Origin: an uncultured Nitrospirales bacterium | GTDB taxonomy: Bacteria > Nitrospirota > Nitrospiria > Nitrospirales > UBA8639 | Reading direction: 5' to 3' | DNA: 64,000 nt | Assembly: GCA_958295805.1 (NCBI GenBank) | Contig: OY282373.1 | Span: 2,079,001 to 2,143,000 of the forward strand | Part shown: positions 61,201 through 64,000 of the stretch, piece after piece | Numbering within the stretch: the first letter of the stretch is position 1 | Layout: each line of letters starts with the position of its first letter | The notes under the pieces: model-generated | Told to the model about the DNA's origin: nothing | The model's database searches: none | Seen by the model: only the letters and a program-made list of their open reading frames with translations | Made by a program: the position numbers and the translations under genes

Positions 61201-64000
61201 AGACCTCCGGCGCCGTCTCGTCGTCCGTCATCGTCAGGGCCGCCCCGGTCACGGCGTTCGTGCCGAGGACGCTTGACGCCGTGCCCGTCACCGTCGTGGA
61301 ACGGCCCGCGCTCCCCTCGTGGACGTCGTTGTTCACCGCCTCGACCGTGGCCACGTCCGTGCTCGTCGTCTGCCCCGCGGCGATGACGATGGTCGCGTCC
61401 GACCCCACGTCGTAGGCCCCGGCCACCGGCGTCACCGTCACCGTCACCGCTTCACCCACGGCTTGCGAGAGGGTCGCGGATACCGTCGCCACCCCGCCGT
61501 TCTCCGAAATCGACGCCGGCGACAGGACCAGCGAGACCGTCGGCGGCAGGTCGTCGTCGGTGAGCGTCAGCGCCGCCCCGGTCACGGCGTTCGCGCCGAG
61601 GCCGCTCGACGCCGTACCCGTCACCGTCACGCTCCGTCCCGCCGCGCCTTCGTAAATCGCGTTGTCCTTCGCCTCGACCGTGGCCACGTCCGAAGCGTTC
61701 GCCGTCTCGCCCGCCGCGATGACGATGGTCGCGTCCGCACCCACGTCGTAGGCCCCGGCCACCGGCGTCACCGTCACCGTCACCGCCTCGGTCGAGGTCC
61801 CGGAGAGCGTGGCCGTCACCGTCGCCACCCCGCCGACTTCCGCAATCGACGCCGGCGTCACCGCCAGCGTTACCCCCGGCGCCGCCTCGTCGTCCGTCAT
61901 CGTCAGGGCCGCCCCGGTCACGCCCCCCGCGCCCTGGTCGTTGGCCATCGTGCCCGTCACCGTCACCCGCCGGTCCGGCTCGTCAATGGCGTCGTCCACC
62001 GCGAAGATCGTCGCGGCGTCCGCGGCGTTCTCCGTCCGCCCGGCCTGGATGACGATCATCGCGGTCGGCGGATCCACCGTGTAGGCGCCCGACACAGGCG
62101 TCACCGTGATCTTCGTCACCGCACTCGACGGGTGCGAGAGCGTCGCCGTCACCGTCGACACCCCGCCGTTCTCCGAAATCGACGCCGGCGACGCCGACAA
62201 CGTCGCCTCCAGCGGGTCGTCGTCGTCGCGCAGCGTCAGGGCCGCGTCCGTCGGATCCGCCACCTCGCCGCCAGCCGCCGAACCCGACACCGTGACCGTC
62301 CCGTCCGGCGAATCCACGTTGTTGGCGTTGGCCGTCACCGTCACCGCGCCCGTGCTGGTCAGCGAACCCGCCGCGATGGTCAGCGTCGCCTGGCTCGACA
62401 GCGTGAAGTCCCCCGTTGACGCCCACGCCCCCGGCGCCGCCGAGACCGTCACCGTCACCGCCTCGATCGAGGTCCCGGAGAGCGTCGCGCTCACCGTCGC
62501 CACCCCGCCGGCCTCCGCAATCGACGCCGGCGAGAGCACCAGCGAGACCGTCGGCGCGCCGTCGTCGTCGCGCAGCGTCAGGGCCGCGTCCGCCGGATCC
62601 GCCACCCCGCCGCCAGACGCCGTGCCCGACACCGTGACCGTCTTGTCCGCGGCGTCGGCGTTGTTGTCGTGGGCCGTCACCGTCACCGTGCCCGTGCTGG
62701 TCGTCTCCCCCGCCGCGATGGTCAGCGTCGCGCCGATCAGCATGAAGTCCGCGGCGACCGCCGGAGAGACCGGTGCCGCCGAGACCGTAATCGTCACCGC
62801 CTCCCGCGCCGGATACGACAGCGCCGCGCTCACCAGCACCACCCCGCCGTTCTCCGAAATCGACGACGACGACAGCACCAGCGACGCCGTCGGCCGCGCG
62901 TCGTCGTCCTCCAGCGTCAGGGCCAGGGGGTTCGGGGCCGACGCCCCGTTGCCGCCCGCAACCGCGCCCGACACCGTCACCTGCTTGTCCGGCGTTACCA
63001 CCGCGTTGCCCACCGCGGTCAGCGTCACCACGCCGGTGCTCACCGTCGAACCCGCCGCGATGGTCAGCGTCTCCGCCGCGCTCAGCGTGAAGTCCCTCGC
63101 CGCCGCGCCCGTTCCCGGCGCCGCCGAGACCGTCACCGTCACTGCCTCGCTCGACGCGCCGGAGAGCGTCGCGGTCACCGTCGACACCCCGCCGGATTCG
63201 GAAATCGACGACGGCGCCAGGGCCAGCGACACCGCCGGCGTCGGCTCGTCGTCCACCAGCGTCAGAGTCACGTTCGCCGGGGGCGTCGCCGTGCCGTCCG
63301 GCACCCGGCCCGAGATAATTACCTCCTGGTTCTGCGAATCCACCGAATCGTCCACCCCCGTAATCACGAACGCGCCCGTACTCGCCGTCTCCCCCGCCGT
63401 GATGGTCAGGCTGGTGCCCAACGGCGTCACGCTGTAACCCGGCTGCGCATCGTCGGCGTCCGGCGAGGCCGACAACCTAGTAACCCTCACGTCCGTGGTC
63501 GCCGGCGCGCTCAGCACCACCGACAGCGTCGCCACCCCGCCGTTCTCCGAAATCGACGACGATGACAGCACCAGCGACACCGCGGGCAAGCCGCTGGGCA
63601 AGACGTCGTCGTCGCGGATCGCCAACGTCGCGTCCGGCGGGTTCGCGACCCCCAGGCCCCCCGACGCGGAACCCGACACCGCCACCTGCTTGTCCGGCGA
63701 ATTCACATTGTTGTCGTTCGCCGTGATCGTCACCGCGCCCGCGCTCTCCGTCCGCCCCGCCGCGATGGTCAGCGTCGTGCCCGTCCGCGTGAAGTAGCCC
63801 GGAATCGCCGGGGCCACCGCCGCCGCCGTCACGGTAATCGTCACCGGCTCGCTCGACGTGTGCGAGAGCGTCGCCGTCACCGTTGACACCCCGCCGTTCT
63901 CCGAGATGGACGCCGGCATCAGGGCCAGGGCCGCGGTGGGCGTCGCGTCGTCGTCGGCAATGGCGAGCGTCGCCCCGGTCACCGCGGAGACGCCCTGGCG
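30083..64000 (-). CDS. Giant Calx-beta-repeat surface protein 2 with C-terminal autotransporter-like barrel (N-terminus outside window)
   Basis: The frame is open from the right edge for 11,305 residues. Most of it is Calx-beta-like modules of about 110 residues (SISE(N/D)GGVSTVTATLS ... TLTIAAGxTTSTGTVTI ... TLTxxDDD), roughly a hundred in all, each ending in an acidic DDD loop suited to calcium. Islands: an atypical module near 60.4 kb (FSADHGWEGRSGG); He_PIG-like modules and a fibronectin-III domain (PGQVTGVTTTPAVDALRVDW) at 55.6-57.2 kb; a Cys-containing domain (ICLPVSQALWDEAV ... LDFSPFVVA) at 32.6-32.1 kb; He_PIG; the hinge SRDLALVLAGVGRTLA; a Gly/Pro linker; and the barrel. Cysteine is almost absent. 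It is probably a cell-surface adhesin or matrix protein. Repeat-rich sequence makes assembly length uncertain. Confidence 0.85.
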   Translation of the reverse strand, partial: RQGVSAVTGATLAIADDDATPTAALALMPASISENGGVSTVTATLSHTSSEPVTITVTAAAVAPAIPGYFTRTGTTLTIAAGRTESAGAVTITANDNNVNSPDKQVAVSGSASGGLGVANPPDATLAIRDDDVLPSGLPAVSLVLSSSSISENGGVATLSVVLSAPATTDVRVTRLSASPDADDAQPGYSVTPLGTSLTITAGETASTGAFVITGVDDSVDSQNQEVIISGRVPDGTATPPANVTLTLVDDEPTPAVSLALAPSSISESGGVSTVTATLSGASSEAVTVTVSAAPGTGAAARDFTLSAAETLTIAAGSTVSTGVVTLTAVGNAVVTPDKQVTVSGAVAGGNGASAPNPLALTLEDDDARPTASLVLSSSSISENGGVVLVSAALSYPAREAVTITVSAAPVSPAVAADFMLIGATLTIAAGETTSTGTVTVTAHDNNADAADKTVTVSGTASGGGVADPADAALTLRDDDGAPTVSLVLSPASIAEAGGVATVSATLSGTSIEAVTVTVSAAPGAWASTGDFTLSSQATLTIAAGSLTSTGAVTVTANANNVDSPDGTVTVSGSAAGGEVADPTDAALTLRDDDDPLEATLSASPASISENGGVSTVTATLSHPSSAVTKITVTPVSGAYTVDPPTAMIVIQAGRTENAADAATIFAVDDAIDEPDRRVTVTGTMANDQGAGGVTGAALTMTDDEAAPGVTLAVTPASIAEVGGVATVTATLSGTSTEAVTVTVTPVAGAYDVGADATIVIAAGETANASDVATVEAKDNAIYEGAAGRSVTVTGTASSGLGANAVTGAALTLTDDDLPPTVSLVLSPASISENGGVATVSATLSQAVGEAVTVTVTPVAGAYDVGSDATIVIAAGQTTSTDVATVEAVNNDVHEGSAGRSTTVTGTASSVLGTNAVTGAALTMTDDETAPEVSLVLSPASISEDSGVSTVSAALSHPATEAVTVTVSAAPGTGAVAADFTRTGTTLTIAAGDTTSTGTVTVSATASSNDGVHEPDRSVTVSATATGGNGVIQPANATLTIADDEALPTVTLVLSPATVVENSWIESTTPWTLVLSTSTVTATLSGVSSEAVTVTVSATAVAPATDNDFSLSTAKTLTIAAGSTTSTGTVTMTTTANFVPSSDKKVTVSGAVSGGNEVAAPADATLTITDDERGRREVIVFSADHGWEGRSGGATRNDRYSYTDAGRMDFQVDLNGTHELPITIDLADGNGTATPGVDYTSVVGRTLTIAAGMSSVGFSVTVLDDDVDETDFETVVVKLRNPVNVTIPNNISTRGATAYLHDDDEAGLTVVQTQGSTRTTEAGGEDSFTVALSSEPVAAVTVAASIPSGSASEGEMSVDGGATWGSSGTLTFTAATWNTAQEVKVRGLDDDADDGDAGYSITLDPDSAAASATPPGDGKYRDEVASATVAVTNADDDAAGLTVTETSGSTRTTEAGTTDTFTVALSSAPTATVTVAVTSEDPSEGLVSIAGGATAATATLTFDATTWSTAQTVTVHGQGDADQDGHVSYSITLDPDSAAAGATPPGDAMYRGLATVTVSAANLDDDASTVTLHLSSASIEEDGGAMGAATVTATLSAAAGAPVTVTVSATAVAPATNNAFTLSTANTLTIAMGETASTGVVTVEAVNNDVDAPDKTVTVSATASGASVGAAVLPLTLTIKDDDAAPAVTLSASPASVSEKGGVSTVTATLDRPSSAATTITVTPVAGAYAVGSDALIVIAAGSTADASDTATVTAVDNLLDEADRSVTVTAAVSNDQGAGAVTGAALTLTNDDREPELAITNPASAAEGAAGDAAPGTLTFTVLLGVASGKTVTVDYADAGTGTATSGTDYAAITSGTLTFAPGDRSKTVVVTVIGDAGNEPDETVTLTLSNAMNARLSGSESTATGVIVDDDTRPTLAIGSASVTEGDAGSATLSFPVSLSLASGTTVTVDYADAGTGTATSGTDYTALAAGTLTILAGETSGTIDVAVTGDALDEPDETVVVTLSGAANATLGTATGTGTITDDDDPPAVSITSPSVAEGDSGSATLRFAVTLDAASGRQVTVAWAEGTGGTATAGTDYTALTGGTLTFAAGETRKTIDAAVAGDALDEPDETVVVTLSGPVNATLGTASGTGTITDDDPMPSVSIDSPAVGEGGTLSFAVTLSAASGRQVTVAYAEGTGGTATAGRDYTALASGTLTFAAGETSKTIEVAAWTDTRSEADETMVVVLSGSVNATLGTATGTGTISDDSRPSFAVSSVSRTFGVSRSVPTFTLPAATGGDGTLTYAMASLPAGLTYTPPGARDTHGGQIAGTPTTARGETVYRLTATDRDGDAATLNVSIAVSVNPGATILRVTTRQGGNPITTAQTIFFTIYFDANVSASDDGVGLKLKIGGQDREASLAQFHAGERHEVVFTYVVKASDWDGDGISIPRRPFRFFHVPGLGWRPGQTGDITADGGTNHGTPAIRDIDARTKLSFSNTGYPRINDRSPSFGGATIAAKTFVKGVAVWADDPALPAATFPTPGRGERATDVNSPVTYTLSPTLPAGLDFAADTRTITGTPSAVSPTTTYALTATDVDGDQALVEFALTVEEDTQPAFAADASTGYAWTEDAALSQLLPAASSGNLPVSYALTGPGSAATLSLPVGLSFDVDGMGTCGAARTVCGTPTAAAGAATYTLTATDRDGDEGSVAFAVTINPRAPGQVTGVTTTPAVDALRVDWTAAAKADGYKVQWKSGSEGYDPATRQTVVTGGATTTYTITGLTAGTDYTVRVISTRTGAPDGAASAEATGRPTDVFLALSRTTIEEDPAAAAGTRAATVTAHLTVALSTATTVTVSATAGTNAAADDFTLSSPATLIIAAGVTASTGTVTITAVNDNVDSLVDDGVSGKNVVVSGVSSGVGNPADLTLLITEDDAAALVLNPVLPADANDPWLTVAEGGTTTFTVKLATQPTANATVAVSSGDDGEGKVSSGGGAPAASTTLTFTAADWNTAQTVTLTGAADDAVDGDEDYRLTLDPSGASTDAYDALATVTANARTTNVDAAGLVLSKSALTVTEGGQTQQDRRDLFTLALSSRPAADVTVTVASGSTADVLVALQGGGRLPSQTVTFTPGNWNTPQTLAAIVEQDSLDEDDGEQITFTLDPASSGDADYDGLASVTLVVTVNDDDPSSVVSIGAASVSEGAADATLSFPVTLNAVSGRDVKVDFGDVVAGAGAGTATPGTDYTALSSGTLTLAIASGTTTATSGTLTFAAGETSQTVEVAVTDDAVDEENETVVVELSNPSAATLSNSAATGTGTITDDDPGPTVSIGSASVTEGDGSAALSFPVTLSGASERTVTVAYADAGTGTALSGTDYTALVAGTLTFAAGETSQTVEVAVTDDAVDEDDETVVVALSQPSNAAFTGNPPPNAIMGTGTIADDDDPPTLSISSAGVAEGDSGSATLSFTVTPSEASGKTVTVAYADAGTGTAVSGTDYTAITAGTLTIAPGATSGNVDVMVTGDVLNEPDETIVLTLSSPTNATIAPTGALGTATITDDDAATATLSVSPDQTLEGGASDAVTVTATLSVISTEAVTITVSPAAEFTLSAATTLTIAAGATTSTGRVTVTTVDNAVDEPDKSVTVSGTASGGNGAVAVAGATLTIKDNDDAPKVTLALSPSIIDESGANNVATVTASLDHPSSAATTVTVSATPGKDTATGDFRLSTARTLTIAAGATTSTGTVTITARDGTGTGNMVVGVSGSAANSQGVTSPDDVSLVIRDDDSGPLTTLTLSSPSISENGGTATITASLSSAATAAVTITVSVVDSVDSSNKDDFNLSSNDTLTIAAGATRSTGTVTVTAVNNDVDAPDKTLIVSGTVPGSMESLGAGTLTITDDDDPPGVTLSVSPSSVVEGGTAEVTATLSGGTSSAPTTITVTPVAGAYTAGSDAVIVIAALARKDDFDVARVTAVDDDVYQGSEVREVTVTATAATGHGADDAVTGATLTITDNEAAPTVTLALSASSIDESGSSNAAEVTATLSHPATVATTITVSATAGTNAAAGDFSLSAAETLTVAAGATASTGAVSVTAADDDVDAPDKQVTVSAMAAGPESIMAPDPVTLTIDDDEAAPTAVLVLTPSTIDEHDGANPGSATVTAVLSHPSVVATTITVSATAGTNAQDGDFRLSAARTLIVAARATASTGAVTIEAVDDDVDGPDGEVTVSGRMSNSHGAGAVADATLTIEDDEAPPAVTLSVSPSSVAENGGVATVTATLSGASAAATTITVTPVAGAYTAGSDAVIVIAAGETANASDTATVAAVDNDAHEGNAGRRVMVTASASNDVGAGAVTGGALTLTDDDSLPSVSLILSPTSISEDGGVSTVTARLSHPSGEATTVTVSATEVPPAVAGDFTLSQATTLTIAPGETTSTGAVTITAIIDGDDTPNEQVTVSGTTSGDNGATRQDDETLTIVDADGDPQVVLELSRASISEGGAAAVVTATLSPAASAAVTVRVTTTAVPPAVAADLTLSAANVLVFAAGAMVSTGTVTIAATDDALDEADEAATVSGTASGGGALDPAALTLAILDDDDPPTVSISPASVTEGGTGSTATLSLPVTLSGASGKLVTVEYAEDTGGTATQGTDYEALASGTLTFAAGETSRTVNVTVTGDATDEPDETVRVTLSAPVNATLGTATGTGTITDDEATPTATLALSNASISENGGTVTVTAALSHPASVTTTITVTAAAVSSSGAEAGDFTLSDARTLTIAAGDTTSTGAVTVTAKDNAVDAPDKRVRVSATAAGGNGVAAPARVTLTLTDDEAPPTVTLSLAPSSIAEAGGVSTVTASLSHPASAAAVVTVTATGVYPAGSGDFTQTGTTLTIAVGATTSTGTVTITARNNAADAADAEVSVAGEAAGGNGVANPAPVTLTIEDDDVPTAALVLAPSSIAEDGGVSTVTATLDRTSNAAVIITVAAAPGTYAVATDFALTATKLTIAAGARTSTGTVTIEAQPNALDSPDKSVTLTGTGANARGPVDVTGATLTLTDNEDVPTVALSLSPSSIAEDGGISTVTASLSGGASGEAITITVSAAGASAEAGDFALSSARTLIIAKGATASTGAVTVSAVDDATDAPNQTVTVSGAISGGYGLVAALAPVTLTLTDDDPLPVAALVLSPVSILENGGVSTVTARLTNPSSEVVTLTVSSAEVAPAMARDFTRTGTTLTIAAGATTSTGVVTVTAKDNGVRAPDKMVTVSATAGGGGVAAPAPVTLEIREDEATPTVTLLLSPPSILESSGVSSVTAALSHPSSEAVTVTVSATAVAPAVAGNFTRTGTTLTIAAGSMASTGAVTIMAVDNAADTVNRSVTVSGTVTGGNGELANPADETLTIVDDDGGSVVAFSLSRTSISETGGVATVTAVLSPVLNDPVTVTVSAAPGTGADSGDFALSAATTLIFAAAAGTSVGTVTLSAADDAADEPNQTVTISGTVASLGAVSDPADVTLTIVDDDNPPAVSISSPSVDEGAAGSTATLSFAVTLSAASGKPVAVDYAEGTGGTATVGTDYTALVSGSLTFAPGETGKTVNVTVTGDDVHEPDETVRVDLTLGSNATLGTAVGTGTITNDEILPTVTLALSEPDATKPDTIDESGAGNASTVTATLSGVSSAAVTLTVSASAVAPAVAGDFSLTGTTLTIAAGDTASTGTVTVTAVDDDVYAPDKSVTVSATSAGGNGVANPSDATLTIAEDDDAPRVTLVLSRDRIKEDAAAPADERKTAVTATLSHPASVATAITVTATEDTNAAADDFTLSSARTLTIAAGQTASTGTVTITASNDAIDSVVDSAVAGKKVVVAGGASGGLADPADVDLLIVEDDAAALVLDPAIPSDPRQPWFVVDEGDGTTFTVKLNSEPTANVTVAVASTDTAQGTVSPLSLTFTATTWNVAQTVTLTGVTDDVVDPDANYRLTLDPDGETTDAYDVLATAGARVVTTNADAAGLDVSSGAVTVTEGGADATFTVKLTSKPVAAVTVTATSAADVQVAAGAGSGLSFSGSQTLTFTVGDWDTVQTVSVRAVDDALDEADSESVDVTLDPASTDDGVYDALGNETVTVTVNDNDATPTATLVLAPSSGSIFESGGVATVTATLSVPSSEAVTLTVSAVSSSDAVRGDFMLSAATTLTIAAGQTASTGAVTITAVNNDVYAPDKDKKVTVSATVAGGRGVVAAPADATLTLADDDVLPVVTLVPSANPISENGGIARVTARLSGKSSKAVTITVSATAGTNATADDFNLIATTPLTIAAGDTASTGMVTITAVDDAVGGQSKQVIVSGTATGGNGVAAPASVTLTLTDDDGVPQVVLALSPVTINESGANNATTVTATLSRTSRAAVTVTVSAAAVAESGAVAGDFMLSAEETLTIAAGQMTSTGTVTITAKDDATDAPDKRVTVSGTAMSSRTIEQPVAVTLTVADDEATPRATLALSRTSISESGGVSTVTATLNRASSAVTTVTVSAAAVAASGAVDGDFMLSAATLTIAAGQMTSTVTVTITAKDNTTDAPDKQVTVSGMASNSQGVTGPSDATLTITDDDDPPTVTLALSDPVPGKTDTIKEDPNAPTGQRRTAVTATLSHPSHAAVTITVTATAGTYAAADDFRLSANKTLVIAAGATTSTGTVTIAAVDDDVDSTVANAVTNKQVSVSGASSGAADAAVRVAHPAEVTLQIVEDDDAALVLNPVLPADLSDPWLTVAEGGTTTFTVKLATRPTKDVTVKAAIGDTGEGKVSSGSGTPAASTTLTFTAMTWNAAQTVTLTGVTDDVVDGDEDYDVTLDPDSESTDAYDVLATINAKARTTNVDAAGLSVSKTAVTVTEGGAGETFTVALAKQPLANVEVTVSSSGGQVEVAKGTSPSFAASQTLTFTDGDWNVAQTVTVKAVDDAVDEPASEPVDVTLDPRSAGGADDPWNTLTSTTVTATVNDDDATPTVTLSLMPSSIAEDGGVATVTASLSGTLREALAVSVSTAPVPPALAGDFTQTGTTLTISAGATLSTGAVVIVARGNTADTSNKQVTVSGTVTGTTRVAAPGNVRLTIFDVDRDPQVSLVLSSSSISEDGGVATVTAALNKVVPDAAVMVTVSSTAVSESGAVRGDFAQTGMTLTIAAGAMSSTGTVTVRANDNAVDSPNKRVTISGIASGTTPPPETVSVTLTLADDDPTPRATLVLSPSLISESGGVSTVTATLSGESSAEVTLTVSAAPGAGAVAGDFDLSMATTLTIAAGSTTSTGAVTVTANGNAVDSPDKSVTVSATAAGGNGVTAPLSATLTLEDDDDTPTVTLVLSDSSISERGGVSTVTAALSGESSAAVTVTVSAAPAGAVMLSARELVITAGSTTSMAPVTVSAVDNSVVAPARSVTVSGTASGGNGAANPVDVTLTITDDDTPTVTLVLNPSSITEGGVSTVTATLDQTSTVAVTVTVSAAAGADADAADFTLSANRKLTIAAGVTTSSGAVTVTAVNDTADEADQTVSVSGSVATSVSEIVQPPAVTLTITDNDGPPTVSISSPTVTEGSVSGGTTMLPFKVTLSAASGREVKVDFGDVVAGAGAGTATPGTDYTALSSGTLTLAIASGTTTATTGTLTFVAGETSKTLDVTVDADLVDEPNETVKVALSNPVNATLGTAATGTGTITDDDDPPTVSFQSGYGNVVVNEGAVDEYGNSLTPSICVVLSQPTGYGGTVSVSTTGGTATAADYTALTSQSTPFGAAPGTSSTFQRECFSVEWSDDTLDEHDETVVLTLSGPSGVTIAPNGGTATVTIEDDDDAPTLSLALSDPISGSPNTIKELATAPPGERRTTVTASLSAVSGAAVTVTVSASASTNAVADDFSLSAERTLTIAAGDTTSTGTVTITAVDDKIDSIVDTTVAGKKVAVSAAVAGTASQVAAATDSGGNPTVVAELLIGEDDKAVLVLTPALPADLSDPWLTVAEGSTETFTVALASEPTENVMVAVASAVAGEGKVSSGAGAPAASTTLTFTASNWNTAQTVTLHGATDDVVDGDKDYQLTLNPSTAAPASPATDAYDLLATINAKARTTNADSAGLSLSKTAVTVTEGGTGQTFTVALTSRPPTAAVTVTATSGDDDEVRLAVGAGTAEASQTLTFTRDNWNQQRILRVKAVDDAVDEPDGASVAVTLDPTSPDVLYDALPDGTVTVSVNDNDDAPTVTLSLSPTSISESGGVSTVTAKLSHPSSAATTVTVTVAAGYTVGSDAVIVIAAGETANAMDVATVAAVDDDVHQGAAGRSTTVTAMVANDQGAGSVTGAALTLTDDDDAPNAALSLNPASVSENGGVSTVSATLTHPSSAATTVTVTVTVAAGYTVGSDATIVIAPGETANATDVAAIAGVDNATDAPDRTTTVTATLTNSQGAGTVSGATLTLEDDDAAPGVTLTVSPAAVSENGGVSTVSATLTHPSSAVTTVTVTAVSGVYMVGTDATIVIAAGLTANAPDVATITAVDNDVDADNDVTVTGTAANSQAAAESETMTVTGATLTLTDDDVAGFAVSPAPSATSRLRTTEAGGTATFTVTLATEPTGDVVLGVASLNTAEGTVLPSSLTFTATTWNTAQPVTLTGVDDAATDGDRNYTVTLTGTSTVDANYNALSATVYAVNADNEDGLAVSSVTGQATETGGTATFTVALNTEPSAAVTVTVTSRDADGNPDASEGTVSPSLLTFAATAWDTAQPVTVTGANDTIDDGTVTWAVRLDPSSSDTDYNGLTNVDVLVTTDDDDDAPGVTLALAPSSIAENGGVSTVTATLSHPSGAATTVTVTPVTGFYTVGSDAVIVIAAGSTANAADTATIAAEDNTTDEPDRTGTVTATITNDRATADGMAMAVTGGSLTVTDDDPAPNATLSLNPAMISENGGVSTVSAVLSRPSSEPTTVTVTPGSGFYTVGSDATIVIAAGATTAASDTALISAVDNTTDEPTRTTTVMGTVASVLGTGSVIGPVLTLTDDDDAPNAALLLNPALVSENGGASAVSATLTHPSSAATTVTVTVAAGYTVGSDAVIVIAAGATTAASDTASISAVDNATDEPNRTTTVTATLTNGQGAGTVTGATLTLEDDDDAPTVTLTVASSSIPENGGSTTVSATLSHASSAVTTVTVTAVSDFYTVGSDATIVIAAGSTANATDTAAISAVDDDVDNVGNRSVTVTGTAANSQGAGTVIGASLTLTDDDAAGFMLSPATSASSRLRTTESGGTASFTVKLASEPTGAVVLGVTSSDMTEGTVSTSSLTFTAMTWNTEQTVTLTGGDDAANDGDRNYTVTLTVNTTSTVDTNYKGLSAVTVYAVNADNEDGLAVSAVTGQATEGGGTATFTVALNTQPSAAVTVSVTSRDTSEGTVSPSSLTFAATAWNTAQPVTVTGVDDAIDDGTVTWAVRLDPSSADANYNVLSNVDVLVTTTDDDDAPEVTLALAPSSIAENGGVATVTATLNHASSAATTVTVTATPVGPAVAADYSQSGATLTITAGSTTSTGLVTVTANDNLTDAPAKSVTVAGTAVNTQGITNPTAVTLTITDNEAAPTATLVLSATSIAESGTSNVTTVTATLNHASSAATAVTVTATPVVPAGAGDYSQSGTTLTIAAGSTTSTGLVTVTAVDNAVDAADKSVTVAGTAVNTQGITQPADVTLTITDDETPTLSIDSPTVTEGDSGSGDMTFTVSLSPASYQQVTVNYADATTGTATSGTDYTAITSGTLTFAAGATSKTITVSITGDLVTEGNETIQVTLSSPTPAGTPISTATGTGTITDNETPTLSIDSPSAVPEGDSGSTTMTFTVTLSPASNQQVTVNYAQTGGTASSGTDYTAVTAGTLTFAVGDTSQTISISVTGDAIDEPNETIIVTLSSPNPSGTPISTAAGTGTITDDETPTLSIDSPTVTEGDTGSLNMTFTVTLSPASYQQVTVDYADATTGTATSGTDYTAITGGTLTFAAGETSKPITVAVIGDTTDEADETVVVTLSSASTGSTIATASGTGTITDDETPTLSIDSPTVTEGDTGSLNMTFTVSLSPASYQQVTVDYADATTAGAGAATSGTDYTAITGGTLTFAAGDASKTITVSITGDTLTEGTETIQVTLSNPTPVGTPISPATGTGTITDNETPTATLVLTPPSIDEANGVTTVTARLSHPLNAEVTLSVSATAVAPAVAEDYTQSGETLTIAAGATTSTGTVTLRAVDNDVYSPDNKEVTVSAMATGGDVDASATVTLTITDDDAQPDVTLALNPASVSENGGVSTVTATLSHPSSEAVTLTVDATAVPLAMAGDFTRSGTTLTIAAGATTSTGLVTITAKNNDMYSPDNKQVTVSAMATGGNNVDDPDAVTLTITDDDTPGLEITPTVLALEERTTDPADMKPYTVRLATQPTVAVTVTVTVTVVKGHPDAVMVAPITLTFTDGNWATAQPVTVKAGRDPETDYQNETVTLTHTVSSLDTSYASLSAAVTVTVIDKDTPPTLRAGDDTTINEHRVTVTATRAEATPAVTVTPSAETDGAIEVVIRLYEGDPNIQIPDRGRFFLGSFEQPMARTAVDITVTSAGSPLTAANRAKVLGDDGLTICLPVSQALWDEAVRLRRNLYLLHQNQNGEWEIRADVKDVADRADPVTMLCTKLLDFSPFVVAMDGGKEVAFKTDGKNAKRSWTFPTGQAVRDGAGDLPGATGDGTITYELTPITLPLPAGLTYEQPKTGAEHGGTITGTPTTPTDQREYTLTATDVDREKVSITITIEVKPGIQSRDLALVLAGVGRTLATDAVEILGNRFGPPASRLQITLGGQVLRLTAPAASAPPSPSSPSPSPLAGEGRGEGGILQGEGGVLRGEGSLLQSEAQESAARPAGGPSPWQRATGLAIGVARALGVAINTPPPHSPSPLAGEGQGEGGLLRGEGSIMASTPTDTFRGPRDWQSPFRIQPVSGRDLLARSAFELPLTRAGEDGVPSWILWGRGSASGFSGQPEEGFKMDGRLYSGYVGLDYRRDSLLMGLAVAHSTGDVNYERTGGSKAGADVELTSVLPYVHWQPRPGLGVWSLLGAGWGEMDLKLVGDTQTRSTRLTSWLGAVGGRQALTTWQGIDLAAKTDAFLTTVRAAGTTEVPEAQGHAQRMRLLVEGRTAVEVSSVSRLEPRLELGGRWDSGTAEQGLGAELGGGVAYTRTDWGLSVDAQGRYLLLHEDGAFEDWGASMSVRLDPGAAGEGAYLTVSPVWGQAASGVAQLWGTAPVLPQGSSTSRPAAGWQPGSLGVDVGYGVALADGRGLVTPYGGLALARAGTSRYRLGSRLALSGLLDVTLEGERAEQPGQKPAHGVSVRLGWQW
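31360..31640 (-). repeat. Two CCCTCTCC palindromes in frame in the linker of protein 2
   Basis: Palindromes at 31,380-31,402 and 31,596-31,618 encode SPSPLAGEGQGEGG and SPSPLAGEGRGEGG. Both are read in the same frame as the 66-bp repeats of gene 1. Short CTCACCCYGGAGAA repeats beside them encode QGEGG/RGEGS. Confidence 0.85.
33660..35060 (-). repeat. Four near-identical tandem Calx-beta modules (about 341-352 bp each)
   Basis: The motif TPTLSIDSP(T/S) recurs at module starts near 35,054, 34,710, 34,366 and 34,025. Each module contains YADATTGTATSGTDYTAI-like sequence and ends GTGTITD(N/D)ETPT. These are true Calx-beta domains and more alike than most others in the protein, so the tandem is recent. 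Confidence 0.8.
39460..55620 (-). repeat. Higher-order repeat: one multi-module block present four times
   Basis: Blocks at about 54,490-55,620, 45,740-46,840, 43,160-44,280 and 39,470-40,680 share the same module order. First is a module starting with an (I/E)KED/IEEDP sequence and ending GKKV-like. Next is one with LPAD..DPWLTVAEGG, then one with DYxLTLDP ... TDAYDxLAT, then one with TTNxDAAGL and ending VTVNDNDATPT. The blocks are separated by ordinary modules. Confidence 0.75.
55590..57240 (-). other. He_PIG / fibronectin-III island inside the Calx-beta region of protein 2
   Basis: In translation order there is a He_PIG-like module (LPAATGGDGTLTYAMASLPAGL), a calcium-style module (FFTIYFDANVSASDDGVGLK), two more He_PIG-like modules, one with two cysteines (GTCGAARTVCGTP), and one FnIII domain. 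It separates an upstream Calx-beta tract from the higher-order-repeat tract. Confidence 0.75.

Noticed and set aside
1-64000. tRNA, rRNA, riboswitch, prophage and insertion-sequence transposase genes
   Set aside because: I looked through the intergenic gaps and frames and recognised none; small structured RNAs could still be missed without a covariance search.
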